The notes beneath the pieces were generated by a model. The model saw nothing but the letters and a program-made list of their open reading frames with translations. It was not told the DNA's origin and did not search any database. The translations under genes and the position numbers were made by a program. Below are positions 33,851 to 43,018 of a stretch of DNA of 64,000 bases, one piece after another (the first letter of the stretch is position 1; each line of letters begins with the position of its first letter). The stretch spans positions 87,675 through 151,674 of the forward strand of contig QHBT01000035.1 in the NCBI GenBank assembly GCA_003244185.1, in the 5' to 3' direction. This stretch comes from Candidatus Dormiibacter spiritus. GTDB taxonomy: Bacteria; Chloroflexota; Dormibacteria; Dormibacterales; Dormibacteraceae.

Positions 33851-34806
33851 GCACAGCACCAGAGAACCTGCTCAACGCGCTGGAACAGCTGAGCGGGGAC
33901 GTGGGCGTGCCTCTGACCGAGCTGCAGAGGACTGTGGAGGGCGCCCTGGCGATGGCATATCAGCGCGCTTTCACGCCAGAGGGCGCCGTCACCGTCCGAC
34001 TCAATCCGGAGACGGCTGAGCTGTCAGTCTCCGAGCGCTTCGTCGACGCAGCCGGCGAGGTGGCCGAGCGCGAGCTTCCGGTGGCCGACTTCAAGCGTCT
34101 CGCCGCCCAGACGGCGCGGACGGCTGTCCTGAGAAACCTGCGCGACCTGGAGCGCGATCGCGCTCTCTCGGACATGAGCCGGAATCGGGGCCGGCTGGCC
34201 AGCGGCTTCGTCGATCGCCTGACCGGCGGGAACGTCTTCGTGGATTTGGGCAAGGTGGAGGGCTTTCTGCCGCCGGAGGAGCAGATCCCGGGCGAGCAGC
34301 TGTCGATCGGCCGGCCGCTGACAGTTCTGGTTCTCGACTCGCTGCCCTCGCCAAAGCACGCGCAGGTCCTGGTCTCCCGGGCCAGCCGAATGTTCGTCGC
34401 CCGGCTGATGGAGGCGGAGGTGCCGGAGATAGCGGTTGGAGTGGTCGAGATCAAGTCGATCGCGAGGGACGCCGGGCTGCGGACCAAGGTGGCGGTGGCC
34501 AGCGCCGAGGCCGGCATCGACCCGGTCGGCGCTTGCGTGGGGCCCAAGGCGGTCAGGCATCGCTCGCTACTCCAGGAGTTGGGTGGCGAACACGTCGACA
34601 TAGTGACCTGGCATGCGGAGCCCGAGCGCTTCGTGGCTTCCGCACTCCGGCCGGCAGCCGTCCTGGAGGTCCAGCTCGACCCGGACGGCCGGACAGCGCA
34701 CGTGCGGGTGGCCAAGGGCGAGCTCTCCCTGGCCATCGGCAAGGACGGCCAGAACGCCCGCCTCGCGGCGCGCCTGACAGGCTGGCGGATCGACATCCAG
34801 GCATGA
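33847..34806 (+). CDS. nusA: Transcription elongation factor NusA
   Basis: NusA binds RNA polymerase and modulates pausing, termination and antitermination. The 319 residues have the N-terminal polymerase-binding domain. The S1 domain includes GNVFVDLGKVEGFLPPEEQ. Two KH domains end with LSLAIGKDGQNARLAARLTG. It lacks the acidic repeats found in proteobacteria, as expected for Gram-positive-type NusA. The start is GTG. The stop overlaps the ATG of the next gene. Confidence 0.95.
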   Translation: MSTAPENLLNALEQLSGDVGVPLTELQRTVEGALAMAYQRAFTPEGAVTVRLNPETAELSVSERFVDAAGEVAERELPVADFKRLAAQTARTAVLRNLRDLERDRALSDMSRNRGRLASGFVDRLTGGNVFVDLGKVEGFLPPEEQIPGEQLSIGRPLTVLVLDSLPSPKHAQVLVSRASRMFVARLMEAEVPEIAVGVVEIKSIARDAGLRTKVAVASAEAGIDPVGACVGPKAVRHRSLLQELGGEHVDIVTWHAEPERFVASALRPAAVLEVQLDPDGRTAHVRVAKGELSLAIGKDGQNARLAARLTGWRIDIQA

Positions 34807-35084
34807 AGCGGAGAGAGCCGCAGAGAACCTGTGTGGCCTGCCGCCAGGAGGCCGGAAAGCGGGGTCTCATCCGGCTGGTGCGCCTACCGGACGGCACCGC
34901 CGGGTATGACGCCGGCGGTCGGGCCCCGGGCCGGGGCGCCTACCTGCACCCGGAGCAGGATTGCCTAGCCCAAGCCCGCAAGCGCCGGGCCTTGGAGCGA
35001 GCGCTCAAGGCCAGAGTGGACGAGGTCCTCTGGCAGACTTTGGCAGTCGTCAGCCAGGTAGCTGAAGGTGGAGGAGTGAAGTGA
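34803..35084 (+). CDS. rnpM: YlxR-family RNA-binding protein (RnpM)
   Basis: A 93-residue basic protein with the family signature RTCVACRQEAGKRGLIRLVR and GRAPGRGAYLHPEQDCLAQA. The Bacillus member binds RNase P RNA and modulates its activity. The ATG overlaps the nusA stop. In many genomes an L7Ae-like gene follows; here a luciferase-like oxidoreductase takes that place. The stop overlaps the next GTG. Confidence 0.9.
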   Translation: MKRREPQRTCVACRQEAGKRGLIRLVRLPDGTAGYDAGGRAPGRGAYLHPEQDCLAQARKRRALERALKARVDEVLWQTLAVVSQVAEGGGVK

Positions 35085-36058
35085 GCCGAGAGGTGAAGTA
35101 TGGCGTCTTCGTGCCCCAGGGCTGGAAGCTGGAGTTCGTCGACCTGAAGGACCCCATCGAGCAGTACGAGACAATGGTTCGCTGCGCTCAGGAAGCCGAG
35201 CGAGCTGGTTACGACTCGCTCTGGCTCTTCGACCACTTCCACACAGTGCCGACCCCGGAGTTGGAGTCCACCTTTGAGTGCTGGACCAGCATGGCGGGCC
35301 TGGCGAGGGACACCAAGACCATCAGGCTGGGCCAGATGGTCACCTGCAACAGCTACCGACCGCCCTCACTGCTGGCCAAGATGTCCAGCTGCATCGATGT
35401 GATGAGCCACGGCCGGCTCATCGTCGGCATCGGCGCCGGCTGGTATGAGCACGAGTACAACGCCTATGGCTATCAGTTCGGCGAGATGCCCAACCGGCTC
35501 CGGATGCTGCGCGAGTCGGTCCAGGTCCTGCATGCGATGTGGACCGAGCCCAGGGTCAGCTTCGAAGGCCGCTTCTATCAAGTCAGGGGAGCCATCAACC
35601 AACCGAAGCCTGTCCAGAAGCCGCATCCTCCGCTCTGGATCGGCGGGGGCGGCGAGAAGGTCACCCTGAAGCTGGTAGCTCAGTACGGCGAGGCCTGCAA
35701 CATCGGGACGACGCCGGAGGTGGTCCGCCACAAGCTGGACGTCCTGCGCCGGCACTGCGAAACAGTCGGCCGGAACTACGACGAGATCATCAAGTCCAGC
35801 CACTCGCCGGTGATCCTGGGCGATGAGGCGGAGGTGCGCCGAGTCTGGGAGCAGACTGCCCGGCAGACGGGGGCTGACGATGCGACCATGCGCAACAACT
35901 TCCCCTGCCAGGGCACTGCCGAGCAGGTCGCCGAGCATCTGTCAGGCCTGCTCGATGCGGGCGTCGACTACCTCCTGGTCTCGATGCCCAACGCCTACGA
36001 GGGGGAGATCATCCAGCGCGTGGCCGAAGAGGTGCTGCCACTGCTTCGCCGGCGCTGA
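35081..36058 (+). CDS. LLM-class (probably F420-dependent) oxidoreductase
   Basis: A 325-residue luciferase-like TIM-barrel protein. It opens VKYGVFVPQGWKLEF and has YDSLWLFDHFHTVPTP, the conserved LGQMVTCNSYRPPSLLAKM, SHGRLIVGIGAGWYEHEYNAYGY (read as two adjoining segments) and HPPLWIGGGGEKVTLKLVA. This pattern is usual for F420-dependent members, but FMN use cannot be excluded. The substrate is unknown. It starts with GTG overlapping rnpM and so is coupled to the nusA operon, an odd place for such an enzyme. A 254-nt gap to infB follows. Confidence 0.85.
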   Translation: MSREVKYGVFVPQGWKLEFVDLKDPIEQYETMVRCAQEAERAGYDSLWLFDHFHTVPTPELESTFECWTSMAGLARDTKTIRLGQMVTCNSYRPPSLLAKMSSCIDVMSHGRLIVGIGAGWYEHEYNAYGYQFGEMPNRLRMLRESVQVLHAMWTEPRVSFEGRFYQVRGAINQPKPVQKPHPPLWIGGGGEKVTLKLVAQYGEACNIGTTPEVVRHKLDVLRRHCETVGRNYDEIIKSSHSPVILGDEAEVRRVWEQTARQTGADDATMRNNFPCQGTAEQVAEHLSGLLDAGVDYLLVSMPNAYEGEIIQRVAEEVLPLLRRR

Positions 36059-36075
36059 GCCTGGGCGGGCCGAGA

Positions 36076-36102
36076 TTGGCAGGGCCCTTGGTCGGGCATA
36101 AT
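36076..36102 (+). promoter_or_regulatory. Possible promoter upstream of the infB element
   Basis: TTGGCA (36076-36081) and CATAAT (36097-36102) are each 5/6 matches to -35 and -10 consensus. The spacer is only 15 nt. Transcription would begin near 36109, just before the inverted-repeat element, giving infB a ~200-nt structured leader. Confidence 0.35.
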
Positions 36103-36113
36103 CAACTGTTCTC

Positions 36114-36310
36114 AGTGTCCTGTCTCAAAAATTCGTCGGCATCCTGCGGCTCCAGACGACGATGCGTGCGTCATGGGGCCCGTACCGTCGTCGTCACGCA
36201 TCTAAGATGCGTTCCTCCTAGTTCCACCCCTTCCTGCGCCTCCTCGCCTGGACCGGCAGCCTCCGGCTGCCTGCCACAATCTGCTCGCCGAACCTCTGAG
36301 ACAGGACACT
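36114..36310 (+). repeat. 197-bp inverted-repeat (MITE-like) element directly before infB
   Basis: AGTGTCCTGTCTCA (36114-36127) is repeated perfectly in inverse at 36297-36310. The match continues inward imperfectly (TTCGxCG), giving ends of ~25 bp. Inside are a palindrome, ACGCATC-TAA-GATGCGT near 36197-36213, and a GGCAGCC/GGCTGCC hairpin near 36255-36272. No protein is encoded. The infB ATG begins 2 nt after the right end, so the terminal AGGAC inside the repeat is the only Shine-Dalgarno-like sequence for infB. No clear target duplication is seen. Either a transposon relic or a genuine structured leader would fit. Confidence 0.7.
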
Positions 36311-36312
36311 AG

Positions 36313-38295
36313 ATGAAAGCACACGAACTCGCGCGCGAACTGAACATCAGCCACAAGGAGCTGCTCAACTTCCTCCAGCAGCGCCGGCTGACGCGCAACC
36401 CGTCGGCTCCGCTGATGCCGAAGGCGATCGACGCCGCCCGGGGCCAGTTCCGCACCACCAGCACGGCTTCGCGGCCGGTTCCTGTCAACGGCGAACGCAC
36501 CATTGTGCTGCCACCCGCGATCACGGTGAAGGATCTCGCCGACAAGCTGGCAGTGGCGCCGCCTGAGATCATCAAGAAGCTGCTTCAGAGCGGCGTCATG
36601 GCGACGTTGAACCAGGCGCTGGACTACGGCACCGCCGAGATCGTGGCCGACGACTTCGGCTACAAGGTCGAGCCGATCGCCTCCGAGGACCTGGTCCAGA
36701 CCGAGGCCGAGGGCGGCGGCGGCGAGGTCACCACCACCCGGGAAGAATTGTTCTCGGTCGAGCACGAGGACCCCGCGAAGCTGCGCGAGAGGTCACCGAT
36801 AGTCACCGTGCTGGGGCACGTCGACCACGGCAAGACCTCAATCCTCGACGCCATTCGCAAGACCGACGTGGCCGGCGGCGAGGCGGGCGGCATCACCCAG
36901 CGGATAGGCGCCTACAAGGTGCAGACGGCCGAGGGCGGGAAGGTGGTCTTCATCGACACTCCAGGTCATGAAGCCTTTACAGCCATGCGGGCGCGGGGCG
37001 CCTCTGTCACCGACGTGGCGGTGCTGGTGGTCGCCGCCGACGATGGAGTGATGCCGCAGACAGTCGAGGCCATTCAGCACGCCCGCGCTGCGGACGTGCC
37101 CATCGTGGTGGCCATCAACAAGATCGACAAGGACAACGCCAATGTGGATCGAGTTCACGCCGAGCTGGCCGAGCAGGGCCTGGTCACCCGCCACTACGGT
37201 GGCGAGCACGAATGCGTGCACGTTTCGGCCCGCACGGGGGAGGGACTGGCCGACCTCCTCACCACCATCCTGCTCTCCAGCGAGATCCTGGACCTGAAGG
37301 CCAATCCCGATCGACCGGCCTTGGGAACTGTCGTGGACGCCAACCTGGAGCGGGGCCGCGGCCCCGTGGCCACCATCCTGGTCCAGAACGGCACCTTGAA
37401 GATCGGCGATCCCTTCGTTTGCGGCCACATCTACGGCCGCGTCCGCGCGCTGAGCAACGACCGCGGGGAATCCGTGATCGAGGCCGGGCCGGCCACGCCT
37501 GTGCTGGTGAGCGGACTCTCCGAGGTACCCAGCGCCGGCGACATTTTCCAGGTGGCGGGTTCCGAGAAGACAGTGCGCCAGATCGCTCTCGCCAAGCTGC
37601 AGGACAAGCGCGCCCAGGAGGCGGCCGTCAGCGGCACGCCCCGGATCACGCTGGAAGAGCTGGCGCGTAGGGCCAAGGAAGGCGAGGTCAGGGATCTCAA
37701 CCTGGTGGTCAAGGCCGATGCGCATGGCACCCTGGAAGCGGTCCTCAGCGCACTGCAGAAGATCGCGGACCCGGTCGTCAACATCAAGGTGGTCGGCCAG
37801 GGTGTCGGTCCCGTAAGCGAGCCCGACGTGCTGCTGGCAGGGGTATCCAGCGCCATCATCCTGGGCTTCAACATCAAGAGCACCCCCGCGTCCGAGCGGG
37901 CGGCGGAGCGCGAAAAGGTCGAGATCCGCTACTACGACGTGATCTACCAACTGACCGAGGACGTGGAGCGGGCGGCCAAGGGCCTGCGCGAGCCCACCTA
38001 CCGACAGGTTCGCGAGGGCAGGTTGGAGGTGGTCATGCCGATCAGGATCCCTCGGCTCGGACTCATCGCCGGCTGCCGCGTGGCCGAGGGCAAGGTTTCT
38101 CGAGACGGCCTCGCCAAGGTGCTGCGCGGCCGCGAGCAGGTCTGGGAAGGAAAAATCAATTCGCTCAAGCACTACAAGGACGACGTGAGGGAGATGGCTG
38201 AGGGCCAGGAGTGCGGTGTAGGCCTCGTGGGCTTCGACGCTTTCCAAGCTGGGGACGTGCTGGAGACCTATCGGCTCGAACTGGAAGAGATCTAG
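36313..38295 (+). CDS. infB: Translation initiation factor IF-2
   Basis: GTPase that delivers initiator tRNA to the 30S complex. The 660 residues begin with the IF2_N fold ([20 protein letters not shown]), followed by a short linker and a second IF2_N copy ([20 protein letters not shown]). The G domain has G1 GHVDHGKT, G3 [11 protein letters not shown] and G4 NKIDKDN, and domains II-IV follow up to [13 protein letters not shown]. The N-terminal extension is short compared with actinobacterial IF-2. The ATG is set by the first domain. It is preceded immediately by the inverted-repeat element. Confidence 0.96.
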   Translation: MKAHELARELNISHKELLNFLQQRRLTRNPSAPLMPKAIDAARGQFRTTSTASRPVPVNGERTIVLPPAITVKDLADKLAVAPPEIIKKLLQSGVMATLNQALDYGTAEIVADDFGYKVEPIASEDLVQTEAEGGGGEVTTTREELFSVEHEDPAKLRERSPIVTVLGHVDHGKTSILDAIRKTDVAGGEAGGITQRIGAYKVQTAEGGKVVFIDTPGHEAFTAMRARGASVTDVAVLVVAADDGVMPQTVEAIQHARAADVPIVVAINKIDKDNANVDRVHAELAEQGLVTRHYGGEHECVHVSARTGEGLADLLTTILLSSEILDLKANPDRPALGTVVDANLERGRGPVATILVQNGTLKIGDPFVCGHIYGRVRALSNDRGESVIEAGPATPVLVSGLSEVPSAGDIFQVAGSEKTVRQIALAKLQDKRAQEAAVSGTPRITLEELARRAKEGEVRDLNLVVKADAHGTLEAVLSALQKIADPVVNIKVVGQGVGPVSEPDVLLAGVSSAIILGFNIKSTPASERAAEREKVEIRYYDVIYQLTEDVERAAKGLREPTYRQVREGRLEVVMPIRIPRLGLIAGCRVAEGKVSRDGLAKVLRGREQVWEGKINSLKHYKDDVREMAEGQECGVGLVGFDAFQAGDVLETYRLELEEI

Positions 38296-38364
38296 TGGCC
38301 GTGTCCGGTTGCCCGGACGCAAACGCCAGTCTCCGAGAAGGCCGGCCGGGCCGGGGCCAGTGAC

Positions 38365-38769
38365 GTGGTGAGTCATCGCGCCGAGCAGGTCGGCGGTCAG
38401 CTTCAGGAGGAGATCATGGCGATCATCCGTCGCGATCTCAAGGACCCACGCATCGGATTCGTCAGCATCACGCAGGTGAGGATGTCGGCAGACCTCCGCT
38501 CAGCGCGGGTTCGGGTCAGTGTGCTGGGCGACGCCGAGCAGCAGCGCTCCTCTCTGGCCGGACTGCGCAGCGCGGTCGGCGTGATCCGCCACGAGCTCGG
38601 CCGGCGTTTGGTAAATCTCAAGGTGGCGCCTGAGCTGCGCTTTGAGCTGGATCCCTCCATCGAATACTCGGCTCACATCGCCGAGCGCCTCCGCGAGATA
38701 CTGCCCCAGACCGCCGCAGAATCGACAGAGCCGGCGGCGCCAGACGATCTCAGCAAGAGGCGGGCTTGA
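38365..38769 (+). CDS. rbfA: Ribosome-binding factor A
   Basis: RbfA is a KH-like factor for 30S maturation and 16S 5'-end processing. The 134 residues carry HRAEQVGGQLQEEIMAIIRRDLKDPRIGFVSITQVRMSADL (in adjoining segments), the family core, and LEFELDPSIEYSAHI-like LRFELDPSIEYSAHIAERL. The start is GTG 38365 or 38368. The 69-nt gap after infB holds nothing notable. The stop overlaps nrnA as TTGA. Confidence 0.92.
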   Translation: MVSHRAEQVGGQLQEEIMAIIRRDLKDPRIGFVSITQVRMSADLRSARVRVSVLGDAEQQRSSLAGLRSAVGVIRHELGRRLVNLKVAPELRFELDPSIEYSAHIAERLREILPQTAAESTEPAAPDDLSKRRA

Positions 38770-39803
38770 GTCCCCAAGAAGTGGCCCGACAGCTGCGCCA
38801 GCTGAAGCGCCTGATCGACGGCAGCCAGGAGCCTGTGATCTTGAGCCACAAGGATGCCGACGGGGACGCGCTGGGCTGTGTGCTCGCCTTCGCCGAGGCT
38901 CTGCGACAGCTGGGCAAGACTCCACACATAGTGTTGACAGAGCCATTGCCGGCTCAGTACTCGTGGCTGCCAGGCTTCGACCAGGCCGGCTCTCGGCTGC
39001 CTCCCGGTGCGACCCCCGATCTGGCGATCTTTCTGGACGCCGCCAGCCGAGAGCGCAGCGGAGTTGTCGCGCAGAACCTGCCTCCCGAGGTCCAGATAGT
39101 CAACATCGACCACCACCCGTCGAACACGCTCTACGGCGACCTCAATTGGATCGACCCGGACGCGGCGGCCGTGGGCCAGATGTGTCTCGAGATGTTCAGC
39201 GTGTACGGCTGGGCGATCACCGCCAGCATGGCGACCAACCTCTACACGGCCCTGATGACTGACACAGGCGGCTTTCGGCACGAGAACACCAACGCTCGCG
39301 CGCTGGAGGACGGGGCCCGGCTGGTCGCCCTGGGTGCCAATCCCAGCCAGTGCGCCACTTTTGTCTACAAGTCGCGGCCGCTGTCGACCCTGAAGCTCTC
39401 GGCGCTTTCGCTGGCCACCATGCGAGTGGAGATGAAGGGCAGGTTGGTCCACGCCTGCGTGACCAGGCAGATGCTGCACAGGGCGGGGGCCGTGATGGCC
39501 GAGTCGGAGGGCATCATAGACACCCTCAACAGCATCGAAGGCGAGCTCGTCGCGATCATGTTCAAGGAGGTGTCCGACCGGCTCACCAAGATCAGCCTGC
39601 GCAGCCGGGAGCCAGTCGACGCCGCCGCCCTCTGCGCCAACTTCGGAGGTGGTGGTCACGTGCGGGCGGCGGGAGCAGAGATCCGGCTGCCGCTGGAGGA
39701 AGCTGTGAAGCGAGTGGTCCGAGTGGTCCGGCACACGATCGGGGAGCTAGACGAGATGCCCGGTGCCGGACCGACCGCAGCCGGGGCCGGGGCCGGGGTG
39801 TGA
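38766..39803 (+). CDS. nrnA: DHH-family bifunctional oligoribonuclease/pAp phosphatase
   Basis: NrnA degrades short RNA oligomers and 3'-phosphoadenosine 5'-phosphate. The 345-residue protein has the DHH motifs ILSHKDADGDALGCVLAF, LAIFLDAAS, NIDHHPSNTLYGDLNWID and ALMTDTGGFRHENT. The DHHA1 substrate domain ends in FGGGGHVRAAGAEI. The start is TTG overlapping rbfA. The rbfA-nrnA-truB-ribF order is standard in Gram-positives. A Gly/Ala-rich tail closes the protein. Confidence 0.92.
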   Translation: MSPQEVARQLRQLKRLIDGSQEPVILSHKDADGDALGCVLAFAEALRQLGKTPHIVLTEPLPAQYSWLPGFDQAGSRLPPGATPDLAIFLDAASRERSGVVAQNLPPEVQIVNIDHHPSNTLYGDLNWIDPDAAAVGQMCLEMFSVYGWAITASMATNLYTALMTDTGGFRHENTNARALEDGARLVALGANPSQCATFVYKSRPLSTLKLSALSLATMRVEMKGRLVHACVTRQMLHRAGAVMAESEGIIDTLNSIEGELVAIMFKEVSDRLTKISLRSREPVDAAALCANFGGGGHVRAAGAEIRLPLEEAVKRVVRVVRHTIGELDEMPGAGPTAAGAGAGV

Positions 39804-40681
39804 AGGCCGGCGTTCTGAACGTCGACAAGCCAGTTGGGGTCAGTTCGTTCGCAGTGGTGCGCCGGCTTCGCGAGCTGACTGGCGCCCGGCGGGTCGGCCA
39901 CGCCGGCACGCTCGACCCGCTGGCAAGCGGAGTCCTGCCCATCCTCTTCGAATCCGCCACCCGCCTCTCAGATCTGGCCCACCAACTGCCCAAGACCTAT
40001 GACGCGGCAGTTCACCTCGGTTTTCGCAGCGCCACCGACGACGCGGAAGCTGAGCTCGAGCTGGGCGGCAGCACCGCTGGCTTGAACCGGGAACACATCG
40101 CGCAGGCCCTTCGTCAGTTCGTGGGCGCCATCCAGCAGGAACCACCTGCCTTCTCTGCCGTCAAGGTCGAGGGCCGACGCGCCTACCGCAGGGCGCGCGA
40201 GGGAAAGCCCGAGCGCCCGCCGGCGCGCCAGGTGCAGATCCACTCCGCTGAGCTGCTGGACTTTCGGCCCGGGCCGCCGGCAGTGGCGGTGATTCGGGTC
40301 GTCTGCGCCAGTGGGGTCTATCTCCGCTCGCTGGCGCGCGATCTGGGCGAGAAATTGGGCTGCGGCGGCTACCTTGGCGAGCTGGTCCGCTCGGCCTATG
40401 GCCCGCTCAAGGTCGCGGACGCAGTGCAGCCCGAGCAGCTCTTGGACAGAGCGGCGCTGGAGGCCAGGCTGCTACCTTCGGAGGTGCTGCTGCCGGAGAT
40501 GCCGCCGGTCCGCCTCACTGTCGAGCAGGAGGCCCAGGTGCGCCAAGGCCGGGCGGTCCGTGTTTTGCCAGAGCCCGGCCCCGGTCTGCTCAGCGCCCAC
40601 GACGAAAGCGGCCGCCTGGTGGCTCTCGGCCATACCGACCTGCTTCGGCGCACGTTCGTGCCTGACAAAGTCCTGGCTTGA
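39800..40681 (+). CDS. truB: tRNA pseudouridine(55) synthase
   Basis: TruB makes pseudouridine 55 in the T loop of tRNA. About 293 residues from GTG 39800 (MKAGVLNVDKPVGVSSFAVV). The catalytic Asp is in RRVGHAGTLDPLASGVL. KTYDAAVHLGFRSATDDAEA, QEPPAFSAVKVEGRRAY and CASGVYLRSLARDLGEKLG follow, with a C-terminal PUA-like region. An open frame reaches back into nrnA without homology. The start overlaps the nrnA stop (GTGA) and the end overlaps ribF (TTGA). Confidence 0.95.
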   Translation: MKAGVLNVDKPVGVSSFAVVRRLRELTGARRVGHAGTLDPLASGVLPILFESATRLSDLAHQLPKTYDAAVHLGFRSATDDAEAELELGGSTAGLNREHIAQALRQFVGAIQQEPPAFSAVKVEGRRAYRRAREGKPERPPARQVQIHSAELLDFRPGPPAVAVIRVVCASGVYLRSLARDLGEKLGCGGYLGELVRSAYGPLKVADAVQPEQLLDRAALEARLLPSEVLLPEMPPVRLTVEQEAQVRQGRAVRVLPEPGPGLLSAHDESGRLVALGHTDLLRRTFVPDKVLA

Positions 40682-41607
40682 GAGCGCATTTCGGCCTGCC
40701 GGAGGCGCGGCTAGGCCGAGTGGCGCTGGCGGTAGGCAGCTTCGACGGCATTCACCTCGGCCACCAGGCTGTGCTGCGGGCGCTGAACCGCCAGGCCGCT
40801 CGGCGGGACCTGGGCCGAGCCTGGATCACTTTCGATCCCCATCCTCGCTGCGTCTTGGACCCAGCCAACTGTCCGGCCCAGATCACCAGCTTGGACGAGC
40901 GGCTGCAGTTGGTCAGGGAGTTGGGGGTGGACGAAGCGATAGTGGTCGCGTTCGACAGGGCGCTGGCCGGACTGCCGGCTGATGAGTTCATGGCGCGCGT
41001 ACTCGCCGCGGTGGACCTGCGCTGCCTGGTGGTCGGCTACGACTTCGCCCTGGGCAGGGCTCGGACAGGCAATGTCGGCTGGCTCCGTGAGCATGGCAGT
41101 TCTCACGGCTATGAGGTGGAGGTGGTTCCGCCACTGCAGCTGGACGGCGAGACCGTCCACTCCTCGGCGGTGCGCCGGCTCTTGACGCTGGGCGAGTTGG
41201 AGGCGGCCAATGGGATGCTCGGGCGGCAGTTCAGTCTCAGCGGGTTGGTCGAGCCGGGCGACAAGATCGGCCGGGAGATGGGCTGGCCCACTGTCAACCT
41301 GGCTGTGCCGCCCGGAAAGCTGGTCCCGGCGCGCGGCATCTACGCCGGCTGGGCTCGCACCCCGCTGGGCGACTTTCGGGCCGCGATCAGCATCGGCTAC
41401 CGCCCGACCTTCGACAAGACCGAGCTGCGCGTCGAGGCCTACCTGCTTGACTTCGAGGGCGACCTGTACCAACGCCGGGTCGAGCTGCGCTTTGCCGCCT
41501 GGATCCGGGCGGAGGCGAAGTTCCCTGACTCGGGGAGGCTCAGCAGCCAGATCGCCAGGGACGTCACGGAGACCCGCCGGCTCACTGACGCTCATCCCCT
41601 GAGCTAG
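40678..41607 (+). CDS. ribF: Bifunctional riboflavin kinase/FAD synthetase
   Basis: RibF converts riboflavin to FMN and FAD. The N-terminal nucleotidyltransferase domain has LAVGSFDGIHLGHQAVL and VVGYDFALGRARTGN. The C-terminal kinase domain has GDKIGREMGWPTVNLAVPPG, KLVPARGIYAGWA and YRPTFDKTELRVEAYLLDFEGDLY (in adjoining segments). Length of 309 residues is standard. The start is TTG overlapping truB. FMN/FAD made here would serve the AGPS-like flavoenzyme downstream, although that link is only positional. Confidence 0.94.
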   Translation: MRAHFGLPEARLGRVALAVGSFDGIHLGHQAVLRALNRQAARRDLGRAWITFDPHPRCVLDPANCPAQITSLDERLQLVRELGVDEAIVVAFDRALAGLPADEFMARVLAAVDLRCLVVGYDFALGRARTGNVGWLREHGSSHGYEVEVVPPLQLDGETVHSSAVRRLLTLGELEAANGMLGRQFSLSGLVEPGDKIGREMGWPTVNLAVPPGKLVPARGIYAGWARTPLGDFRAAISIGYRPTFDKTELRVEAYLLDFEGDLYQRRVELRFAAWIRAEAKFPDSGRLSSQIARDVTETRRLTDAHPLS

Positions 41608-41686
41608 TACCAGCCGAACGGGCCATGTCTGGAAGCTCAGGGCGTCGAGGGGTCGGCTAGAAGGACGCGAACATCGGCCTGCGGCG

Positions 41687-43018
41687 ATGATTGCTCACAT
41701 GCCGATCTCCGAGTCTGATCTCTGGCCGCTGGGGCTGATGCGGCGCCGCGCCGGCCACCTGGGCCCGGCGGTGGACGCTCGGCGGCCAGGTTCCATCGCC
41801 GAGCTGCAGGAGATCATGAGCTCAGCGCGCTCGGGCGCGATCGTCCCGCGCGGCGGCGGCAGCGGCGTCTGCGGCGCAGTGAGTCCGAGCTCAGGAGATC
41901 TGCTGCTCGATCTGACAGGGCTGAGCGAGATCGAGGTCGACGAGGACAACCTCTGCGTGCGGGCCCAGGCGGGCGTCGTGCTGGGCAAGTTGGAAGAGCA
42001 GCTGAACGGGCTTGGCCTGACGCTCGGTCACCATCCCGCCTCCCAGCCCGTGGCGACGGTGGGCGGTCTCATCTCGACCCGTTCCTCGGGCCAGGCCTCC
42101 AGTTTCTACGGCTCCATCGAGGACATGCTGCTCGGCCTGAGCGCCGTGCTGGCCGACGGCCGGCTGGTCGCCGCCCGGGCGCCCATTCGGTCCGCCAGCG
42201 GTCCGGCGCTGCAGCAGCTCTTTTGCGGCGCCGAGGGCGGGCTGGGAGTCATCGTCGAGGCGAGCCTCAAGCTCCACCGGCTGCCGGAGGCGGTGCTCGG
42301 CACGGCTTACGCGGCAGATAGCGTCGAGCAGGGCCTGGCGGCGCTTCAACAGCTGACCCAGGCAGGCCTCAACCTTTACGTGGGCCGGCTCTATGACGAG
42401 GCGGATTCAGTCCTCCAGGGCCAGGCTGACGGCTGCCTGCTGCTCATCTCGAGCGCTGGGCCCTTGAGGCGCGCCCAGCTCGAGCTGGAGCTGATGGAAA
42501 CGGAGCTGACGGGTTTGCGCCCGCTCGGCGACGCCCTCTGGCGGCGCTGGCTGGAGCACCGCTACGATCTCTCCGCCGAGCGCCTCCAGGAACTGCTGGC
42601 GGGAGCTGGTTCCTACCTCGACACCATCGAGCTGGCCCAGAAGTGGACGGGCATGCCCGAGCTCTATCGCGAGGTTCGGGCGCGCCTGGCGGAGACTGCC
42701 CAGCTGGTCCTCTGCCACTTCAGTCACGCTTCGGAGCAGTGCTGCTGCGCGTACTTCACCTTTGCCGGCTCAGCCGGAGCGGAAGAAGATGCGGAGAAGC
42801 TCTACCGCGGGAGCTGGCACGGCGCGCTCAGGGCGGCGCTGGCCCAGGGCGCGGTGCTGAGCCACCACCACGGTGTCGGGCGGCTGAAGGCGCCCTACGT
42901 GGCGGCCGAGATGGGCGGCTGGAGCAAGATCTGGACGGCTGTGCAGGACGCCCTGGACCCGCAGGGTCGGCTGAACCCGGCCGCCGTCGGGGGGATCGGT
43001 CGGCGTCCCCGCGCATGA
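41687..43018 (+). CDS. FAD-binding oxidase, alkyldihydroxyacetonephosphate synthase-like
   Basis: A 443-residue VAO/PCMH-type flavoprotein. The FAD domain carries IVPRGGGSGVCGAVSPSSGDLLLDL, ASQPVATVGGLISTRSSGQASSFYGSIEDM (as adjoining segments) and AEGGLGVIVEASLKL. The C-terminal part ends in LSHHHGVGRLKAPYVAAEMG, close to the HHHG(I/V)G signature of AGPS, the ether-lipid synthase family. Glycolate-oxidase GlcD-like proteins are the alternative. The lipid kinase overlapping downstream favours a lipid role. ATG 41687 or 41699 could be the start. The 79 nt upstream show no clear promoter. Confidence 0.78.
   Translation: MIAHMPISESDLWPLGLMRRRAGHLGPAVDARRPGSIAELQEIMSSARSGAIVPRGGGSGVCGAVSPSSGDLLLDLTGLSEIEVDEDNLCVRAQAGVVLGKLEEQLNGLGLTLGHHPASQPVATVGGLISTRSSGQASSFYGSIEDMLLGLSAVLADGRLVAARAPIRSASGPALQQLFCGAEGGLGVIVEASLKLHRLPEAVLGTAYAADSVEQGLAALQQLTQAGLNLYVGRLYDEADSVLQGQADGCLLLISSAGPLRRAQLELELMETELTGLRPLGDALWRRWLEHRYDLSAERLQELLAGAGSYLDTIELAQKWTGMPELYREVRARLAETAQLVLCHFSHASEQCCCAYFTFAGSAGAEEDAEKLYRGSWHGALRAALAQGAVLSHHHGVGRLKAPYVAAEMGGWSKIWTAVQDALDPQGRLNPAAVGGIGRRPRA

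Noticed and set aside
36838..38376. A 512-codon open frame on the - strand
   Set aside because: Antisense shadow of infB, rich in His/Asp/Leu from reversed codons; no recognisable motif.
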